In this document: positions 57,400-64,000 of the stretch, in pieces
How positions within the stretch are numbered: the stretch's first letter is position 1
How the letters are laid out: each line of letters starts with the position of its first letter
NCBI RefSeq assembly: GCF_032854445.1
Contig: NC_088301.1
Span: forward strand, 16,180,281-16,244,280
Direction of reading: 5' to 3'
Source: Liolophura sinensis
Taxonomy: Eukaryota > Mollusca > Polyplacophora > Chitonida > Chitonidae
Length of the DNA: 64,000 nucleotides
Notes under the pieces: generated by a model
Told to the model about the DNA's origin: nothing
Databases searched by the model: none
What the model saw: only the letters and a program-made list of their open reading frames with translations
Made by a program: the position numbers and the translations under genes

Positions 57400-59560
57400 A
57401 AAACACCAGAAAATATCTTTATAAGAACAGTTCTGTTTAAATATTAATGCTAAAATCTATTGAAAATTGGCTTCTCAGTACTCTCAGGTTCCTACAAAAG
57501 TATTGCTTCTGCGAAAAGATCGGAGGGCAGTAAAATTTAGACGGAGCAATTTGAATCGGTAGAACGGGTTAGCGGTGGTCAAGTACAAGTTGCGGTGATG
57601 GGTCGACTGCTAGCGACAGAAATGACATCAACACAGTCTGGCTTTAGTCTATCATCTATCAGTTGGAGGCCATGGACGTTGTAAACTGGCCTCCTGACGC
57701 TATTATTAGTACGTCTGCTATGGTCAGTGACTCTCCACTAACGGAAGATAAGAAAGGAGTTTACAAGATATCATGTAGCAACCCTTGGAACACGTCTTTT
57801 CAGTCCCAAGTTTGGTATGTTCATCACTGATCGTGTCTGGTATCACAAACTTAACCCAGGTACGTTCTCATTACTTTCTCTCGTAGGACACCCTGCATGT
57901 CTGCTCCAAAGTGCTGTCCAAGGTAGCCGAAAGTACATGTATCCGACTTGTAAAAATCTCAGATAGAAAGTCTGAAACGATCAAAACCAACTGTTGATTC
58001 ATTCTCTGTATATTGATATCATTCAAACCGCTACCGTTGAAAATATTTTGTTGAATTCATAAAGTGAAAAATCTGAATATCGGAGAAATAACCAGACCAT
58101 GAAAAATCCCGGATAATTTCGTGTCAGAGAAATCTGTGGTCCAGACACGGTTTGTGCGACTGAGATTAGGGTGTCTGCGAGAATCAAGAGTTCTCTGCAC
58201 TGCCACAGGTTTATATAGCGATGATCCCCGAGACTGGCCATCCTGAGTGACTTCCCCGACAGTTAGACCAGGCAATAAACTGGCCTACCTTACACCACGG
58301 GAACGAAGACAACTTGATATTGTAACCTAGCAGAACCTAGACGCTATAAATTGTGCCCGAAGGGTGTATATACTGGCTGGAAGAGTTGCTCGACAAAGCC
58401 ATCGTTCTGTCAGTAAAGCAATCAATCCATTTATCAAATCCACGACATATGTCGCGGGAGAATTCATTGGTCTAATTTGATGGCCACACAGTAAAGTCTC
58501 TGTGCATGGCGGTGCAAAGCTGGTAGCGGCTGGCAAGTTTGGGAATCCGGGTGGTTGACCGCCATGGAACCACACGGTAATGAGAAGTTGAAGCCTATAC
58601 CTTGGACAGGGCTATTTGTTGATCCTACCGCTCTCATTGTTCGTACGGTTCTTGGCAATAATATAGGCAGCAATAAAGGGCGATAGTATGGCCGTTGGCA
58701 GAATGTTCCCTTCGTTGAAGATCACATGCTGTCAAGTCAGTACGTTTCACATCAAAAAAGTTCGTCAGTATGTTGGCAAAGGGGACGATTTACCTCAAGA
58801 ATTCCGCTGCAGCACATTCGGACAAGGTATTATTCTGTCTGCAGCACGTTCGGCCACGGTCATTCCTTGTTCTGGCTGAAGTACAATCGAGGAAGGTATT
58901 GTTGTTGTTCTAGCACATTCGGAGAAGACGTTGCTCTGGCTGCTGCACATTGGTGCTGGGTTTATGAGAAATGGTTGAGTCAGAAATCCAGCATTCAATA
59001 GTTTGATAGTGCTCTTTTTATGGGCAGAATAAAACTTGCTATAACTTGCCGAAAGTTACAACAAAAACTAATTCTTTGAGGCCATAACATTATGTGTAAA
59101 TTCCCTGTATATCACAAGAAAACCTTCATTGAAATCAGGGCAACATCTCTTCTCACTTAAATACGGAGGTTGTCACTAAATGAATATTCTCACGCCCGTC
59201 TGAATGCTATTCACCCTCTCTTTTATTCAGATCCAGAATACTGATAATTCTTCTGTTAACTTGAAGTGTTTGAAAATTTTCAGCCTTGGTATCCGGAGAA
59301 GGGCAGTGGTTTTTTCCCGGTTCTCCGATTTGCAGCTCTAAAAAGGTTTTTAGCAAGGCATATTAAACACCAATCAAGTAAATAAATGAGCACGACCTTT
59401 ACCTATGTTGATACTTCGTAATGTAGTTATGTATAATTCTGGTCACCGGCCTAACCAAGAACGTAGAGACACCAAGGCTCCGCATATCACAGAACGATGT
59501 GTGCCATCGCATGTTTCAGGGTTAAGATTTTGTATTGGTTTTGGGCTTTTCCGGGCATTG
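57400..59560. other. intergenic region without recognisable genes
   Basis: Beyond the small tandem repeat at 58805 and a possible SINE-A 3' end at 59290-59390 (ggttttttcccggttctcc, attaaacaccaatcaagtaa), I see no exon-like blocks or RNA genes. Confidence 0.55.
58805..58962. repeat. degenerate 35-36-bp tandem repeat, four copies
   Basis: The units start agcacattcggacaagg, agcacgttcggccacgg, agtacaatcgaggaagg and agcacattcggagaaga, each followed by a tattgttctggctgc-like half. Identity between units is moderate. Confidence 0.65.
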
Positions 59561-59564
59561 CCAG

Positions 59565-59762
59565 GTTTTGGGTACGAATATTTCATTTATACGATGGCGG
59601 TTAGCATTATGGTAGGAGGTACATCGGCATAGCCCGGGAGAAACCTACCATTATCCGCAGGTTGCTGTAAGACGCCCAAAGAGGAAGTCAGCATGAACTG
59701 AACTTGAACTCTCAGTCACCGCCTGGGTCCTTGAGCCAGACTGGCTTGCTAACCCCCTAGCA
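59565..59762 (-). mobile_element. SINE-A copy, minus strand, diverged
   Basis: It has tgggtacgaatatttcattt, acgatggcggttagcattat, ggtaggaggtacatcgg and attatccgcaggttgctgta, then a reversed head with gaactgaacttgaactctca and ttgctaaccccctagc. Confidence 0.75.
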
Positions 59763-62057
59763 CATATACACATCTCTAAATCGCCAGTTTTATCTGTCCA
59801 TATATCACACTCTGTACTTCGGAGCCGGTTCGCGTGGTGTTTGATTTACTGTTATAATGGCAGCTGAAGACCTACAGATGGAAGTTTACGGCTTAATGGG
59901 CAAGCCTAATCCCAAAAGGATTTGGATAATCGGTAGGACGGGAGGCTTTGTTGCCTTCCAGCCTAAAAGTGTTATAGTTCACAAAACAACCTGAAACATT
60001 CAGGTCTGACGCAAACTCATCGCCTAAGGCGAAGCAGAGTAAAAATGGCGTCTCCGGACTTTTTACGTGTATGTTTTATAGTATTAAGACACATGCAAAG
60101 TAAATCTGAATCAAACTTATAAGTGGCCCAAAACACATTAAACCACAAAACCTTTCTGGGAACTAAATGCTTTTGAGTAATTCTGAAATCTATCTTCCTT
60201 CCTTGTATATTTGTTAAATCCCGAATTTATTTTTTTATTCCTTATCCTCATTTTAGTCTCAACATCCTGACGTCTTCGTGGTTTATGCTGTCCAAATGTC
60301 CTGTAAAATTAAATGTGCAGAATGTGCTTCCAGTTATCAATATCAGTGATTTAAAATAAGTTTTATAATGTCCACAAAGCAACACGACACTAATTATCTT
60401 CCTTAATTACAGCTGGGGTGCAAATAGTATTCTAAGACACCGAGTTCTAGTGTCTGGTATTGACACCTACTAATGATTTGCATACGCCATTTTTCAAACA
60501 TTTAACACTATAATTCCTCTGTGCTTTTGATTTATCACACAAAATCCTTAGGTTATTCGTAATCTAAATTATTCGTATTCGTAAATTGAGGCTCAACATC
60601 ATGACGTCATCGATTTATGCTTCCTGTGTGTTCTACACAGCTCACGGTAAATTCAATCGTGTAACTTTCAACCGTTCTCTGGAAATGAGAACGTAAAACA
60701 TTTAGAATGTTATTCTGGATATAAGTTTCAGTTAACAAAAGTGACATGAGTGTTAAGTTTACATTGTCTGTAACATCGTAGTTGCTTTATGTAAAGTTTT
60801 CTACAGGCTAAGAATGCCTACATAAAGGCTAAGTACCCTTATCCCTTTGCTACTCTTTTATATGATATATGTATATATTTCTTAACACTTATGCACTTGT
60901 TTCATATACACAGGTCCAATATCCATAGGTAATGCGTCCAAATAAGTTCAGATCTCTGAGGGCAAATATATAGGTGATTACGCCGAAGTCTGGGTTATTT
61001 TAAACATTTGTTAATGGCCTTTATTTTACACCCGCAAGGAAAGGGTAAGTGTCGTTGAAGGACAAAAAGTCTTGGGGGATCGAAATTCTTAGGAATACGG
61101 GTTTGAAATCTTTAACATATCACCAGATGTTGTCAGTTCTCTCTCGTCTCTTGAAGACATCGCCTGTGTAACTTTACCAGGATGTGCCCTTCGCTAACGG
61201 GATTCACTAAGCTGATTTCACCAGCTAATTTGGTTAGAATCCGGAAAGGCATTTAAAAAACAGAGGCAAATTTCCAGTTGTTGGATTTAATATGTTTTTT
61301 AACACTTGTTTTTCCCCACTGGGGCAAGGTAAGAAATTAGAAATTTCATGGAGCGTTTAATTCCCGCCGGAGAGAAGCTCAGAGGGCCTAATCGATCATG
61401 GGTCCTCTGCCTGGTTACAGCGGCAGAGGGGTGAGGCCGGGTTTAATTCCCGTAGATTGAGCCATAGAAGAGCCTCCGTTGACCCTCTTCCCCAACCCAG
61501 ATGTGCGGCGGAATGATTCTACCAAATAATAGAAAATGCACAGTTAGCAAATATTGCACCTGCTACACAATACACCCGCAGATAAACACTCACGTGAGAA
61601 CCACTACAGCCACTACACACATATTCTTACCTGTGAGAGCGTATTAAGAGGCAAATATACATACCTGTGGAAAGATAGAGCCTGGTAAATGGTAGATGCG
61701 TATAAACACAGATAAGAAACACGTGGTAGACACTCACTTGTGACCGCTTTCGTGTAAGTGAAATATTCTTGAGTCCGGCGTTTAACTTACTTAGAATTTT
61801 ATTCTAACTGTTCATTAAAATGCTTAAAGAGTGGCACACTGCATGCCCTTCACATCCACATGTGATAAAACATCTCCTGGTAGATACAAACACCTCTGAG
61901 AAAACATCAACTGGCAGATACACCCACCTGTGAAAAAAAAACATCATCTGTTTGACGTGAATGACATCAGAAATACGACATGATATTTACCATAATGGTT
62001 TAAAAACTTTTCATAGTTCACGAAGATGTAAATATCCTGGCAAAAACACCCAGTTAA

Positions 62058-62216
62058 CTCCGGCCGTACGTGGGAATGTCTTGCACCAACCTGCGGATGG
62101 TCGTGAGTTTCCCCCGGGCTCTGCTCGCTTTCCACCCACCACAGTGCTGGCCGATGTCGTATAAGTGAAATATTCTTGAGTGCGGCGCAAAACACCAATC
62201 AAATAAATAAATAAAC
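62058..62216 (+). mobile_element. SINE-A copy, 5' truncated
   Basis: It has ctccggccgtacgtgggaat, ccaacctgcggatggtcgtg, acccaccacagtgctggccg and gagtgcggcgcaaaacacca with tail aaataaataaataaa. Confidence 0.9.
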
Positions 62217-62284
62217 ACCCAGTAAACTTACACCTTAAACATATGCAGCCTTGTAAATTACAATTAATATCACCCGATTTTTGT

Positions 62285-62462
62285 ACCTAATCCTGTTTAA
62301 TCCATTGTGCTAGGGGTTCTGTAGGCTGCTACAAGTTATGCATTTACATGAACAGTTAGAATAATACCCTAAGTGGGGTAAAGTGACAAGAGTCCGTAAT
62401 TCACCGGTTACGTGTGACCATTTGCCAGCTATCACACTGTCGTTGCTGCTATGGTTTTTATA
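62285..62462 (+). repeat. dispersed repeat E, copy 4
   Basis: It has aatcctgtttaatccattgt, tgcatttacatgaacag, gtggggtaaagtgacaagag, aattcaccggttacgtgtga and catttgccagctatcacact. Confidence 0.65.
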
Positions 62463-63283
62463 TTAGATTGGCTACTTGACCACTTTAATCTGATATAAAG
62501 GTCTCTTGAAAGAGAGATTCTTTAAGTCAGTTCCACAATCATAAATATTAGCATAGAAGACGCCTCCGCATAGTCGGGCGAACTTATTCACGAAGACGAC
62601 AAACAGTAAGTGCTTGAAAAATAAAGCGGAAAAACGAAAGAAATTGTTTTGTATCTCATTAATAAATATATGTCATTAATCTCAGGTGAATGTACCAATA
62701 GAATGTTTTGAAATATAGAAATGCATTTATTTTAACTGCAAATATTGCTTTTAGTGTCGAACTGGGTTTTCATGCACAGTTTTGTAAAACCTCGCCAGCT
62801 TTTCCGACGTCAAATTGGTTTATTGTCCCTGTGGAATAGAAAATAAAGTCTCTACCGAGAAAACAAAATACGGGGTTAAAATTAGAGCAGCCTTGTTCTG
62901 GAGACGCGAGCGTAAACTTAGAGTATTGATTATTCAAGGGTTCATCGGGTTGTGTAAACTGTAGAAAAATCTAATTCAACAGGGTGAAATTACTGAGTGT
63001 CTACTTAATTCTGCCTCGGAAATGTAATGTATCTCTCTCACACCAACTGTGAATACTAATTGAGTTTCCAGAAGTCTTACGTTGATTGCTTGTGAAAGAG
63101 TAGCGCGAGCTTCTGAAGCTAAGGTCTTCATTCAGCGCTTCAATTGAGCGCTGCGCATGAAAGAAGGAGATCCTAAAATACGAACTGAAAAGAGTGATGC
63201 TTCAAGCTGTTTGCCTAACACGCTGTTTGATCCACAACGCAGCGTTCAATTATGTTGTCATGCATGCATAAAAACCTTTGTCT

Positions 63284-63530
63284 GTCGCCTATATTCAGCT
63301 GTCTGTAAAATCAGTCTTACCCACTACAAAAATAGCTATTAATCGGTGGCATGTAACAACACAAGCAATACATGGTGATATGTTGAAAATTAATATTTTC
63401 CCGAAGAAAATCAAATTTGCATACTGTTTTCTAACACCTGATGTTAAACTGCATAAGCACAGTCTCATCGACAAGAACTCATTGTCTCGGGCGCCGTCAT
63501 AATTATTCAAAAACAAATATCATGGTGGGG
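63284..63530 (+). mobile_element. foldback element, single arm (copy 3)
   Basis: It has gtcgcctatattcagctgtc, tgtaaaatcagtcttaccca, aacaacacaagcaatacatg and cgtcataattattcaaaaac. It matches the left arms of the elements at 16285 and 47985. No inverted partner arm follows in the remaining 470 bases. Confidence 0.7.
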
Positions 63531-63713
63531 GAAAGTCATCCGAGGCACTCTGTTAAGAGAAAAGGGTCAAAACTCCCCGAAAAACTAGGGTCAGATGTGA
63601 TCCTGATATTAAGGGTATAGACATGACCAACTCCAAATATTAGGGTCACTTATCAAACCCTATAATTTAGGGTCACGCGACCCTAAAAATTAGGGTTGAC
63701 CTACCCCATGTTC

Positions 63714-63805
63714 TTGTAATGTGCCTCCTTGTTGCAGGACGAATTTCCACCGCTCTTTTATCTAGTGCTGCTTCACTGAGACGCCTTACCGAAGGCAAGT
63801 AAGCC
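63714..63805. repeat. dispersed repeat D, copy 2
   Basis: It has tgtaatgtgcctccttgttg, ctcttttatctagtgctgct and gccttaccgaaggcaagtaa, matching 19290-19385. Confidence 0.7.
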
Positions 63806-63814
63806 ACCCCGCCG

Positions 63815-64000
63815 GAGTTTTTAAGAAAATACATAAAGTACGAAAATAGGACGGAATCATACAAAGGATTGCAGTCAACAGTTTTCAATGATGTTGGAAA
63901 GACGCAAGGTATATTCTACTGAGTGAAATCAAATCGTGTACCATGAATATCATTTGTCAATAATGAAAGCTCTATCTCAGTTGCGCTTTGATTGCCACTG
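63815..64000 (+). repeat. dispersed repeat C, copy 4 (promoter-like), cut by the window end
   Basis: It has aatacataaagtacgaaaat, aggacggaatcatacaaagg, gtcaacagttttcaatgatg, ttggaaagacgcaagg, aaatcgtgtaccatg and gttgcgctttgattgc. Close to copies 1 and 3. Confidence 0.65.

Larger units (their letters stand above)
61150..63160. repeat. duplicated segment F, copy 2, with later insertions
   Basis: It has the same block order as 54541-55975 (ttcgctaacgggattcacta, ggttagaatccgg, ggttacagcggcagagggg, later catcgggttgtgtaaactgt and ctctcacaccaactgtgaat). About 1.1 kb separates the two halves here against about 0.5 kb in copy 1. The extra sequence includes a SINE-A (62058) and repeat E (62370). Confidence 0.7.

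Noticed and set aside
56879-57400. Long ORF spanning the N run
   Set aside because: Most of it is undetermined sequence, so the reading frame across the gap cannot be known.

Overview
The window is animal nuclear DNA. It has spliced genes with GT-AG introns, very AT-rich introns, many tRNA-derived SINE copies ending in aaataaataaata-type tails, microsatellites, minisatellites and one 200-base run of N. Three genes can be reconstructed exon by exon. An endogenous cellulase with a CBM2-like module and a GH9 domain, together with the SINE types, points to a lophotrochozoan invertebrate, most likely a mollusc (a brachiopod or relative is possible). The species cannot be named from the sequence alone.

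Layout. (1) 1-14188, plus strand: the 3' two thirds of a YTHDC1 orthologue, a nuclear m6A-RNA reader, in 12 visible exons. It carries a complete YTH domain and an Arg-, Pro- and Tyr-rich tail; the 5' part lies outside the window. (2) 14189 to about 18200: its 3' UTR, then intergenic DNA with SINEs and a foldback element. (3) About 18214/19447-30800, minus strand: a secreted CBM2-GH9 endo-beta-1,4-glucanase (called GH9-B here). One intron contains a 2.4 kb, 14-bp-period minisatellite. (4) 30801-32670: a 1.9 kb shared intergenic region between two divergent start codons. (5) 32671-42727, plus strand: a second, complete CBM2-GH9 gene (GH9-A, 573 aa, 11 exons). (6) 42728-64000: no gene I can support. 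This 21 kb is repeat-rich and holds SINEs, a second foldback element, a 34-bp minisatellite, several home-made repeat families and a duplicated 1.5-2 kb segment.

The two cellulase genes are a head-to-head duplicate pair. Nine of the ten reconstructed internal and first exons have identical lengths and phases in both genes, and the remaining one differs by one codon. All GH9 catalytic residues are present in both, so both look functional. They would act outside the cell on plant or algal beta-1,4-glucan, in the digestive tract by analogy with known mollusc enzymes. The YTHDC1 orthologue is a neighbour with no functional link that I can see.

I found no evidence for a wholly new gene system. 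The most interesting material is the architecture of the inverted GH9 pair, an unusual terminal exon in GH9-B, two young SINE insertions with clear target-site duplications, a promoter-like dispersed repeat, and a foldback element present in two opposite orientations.
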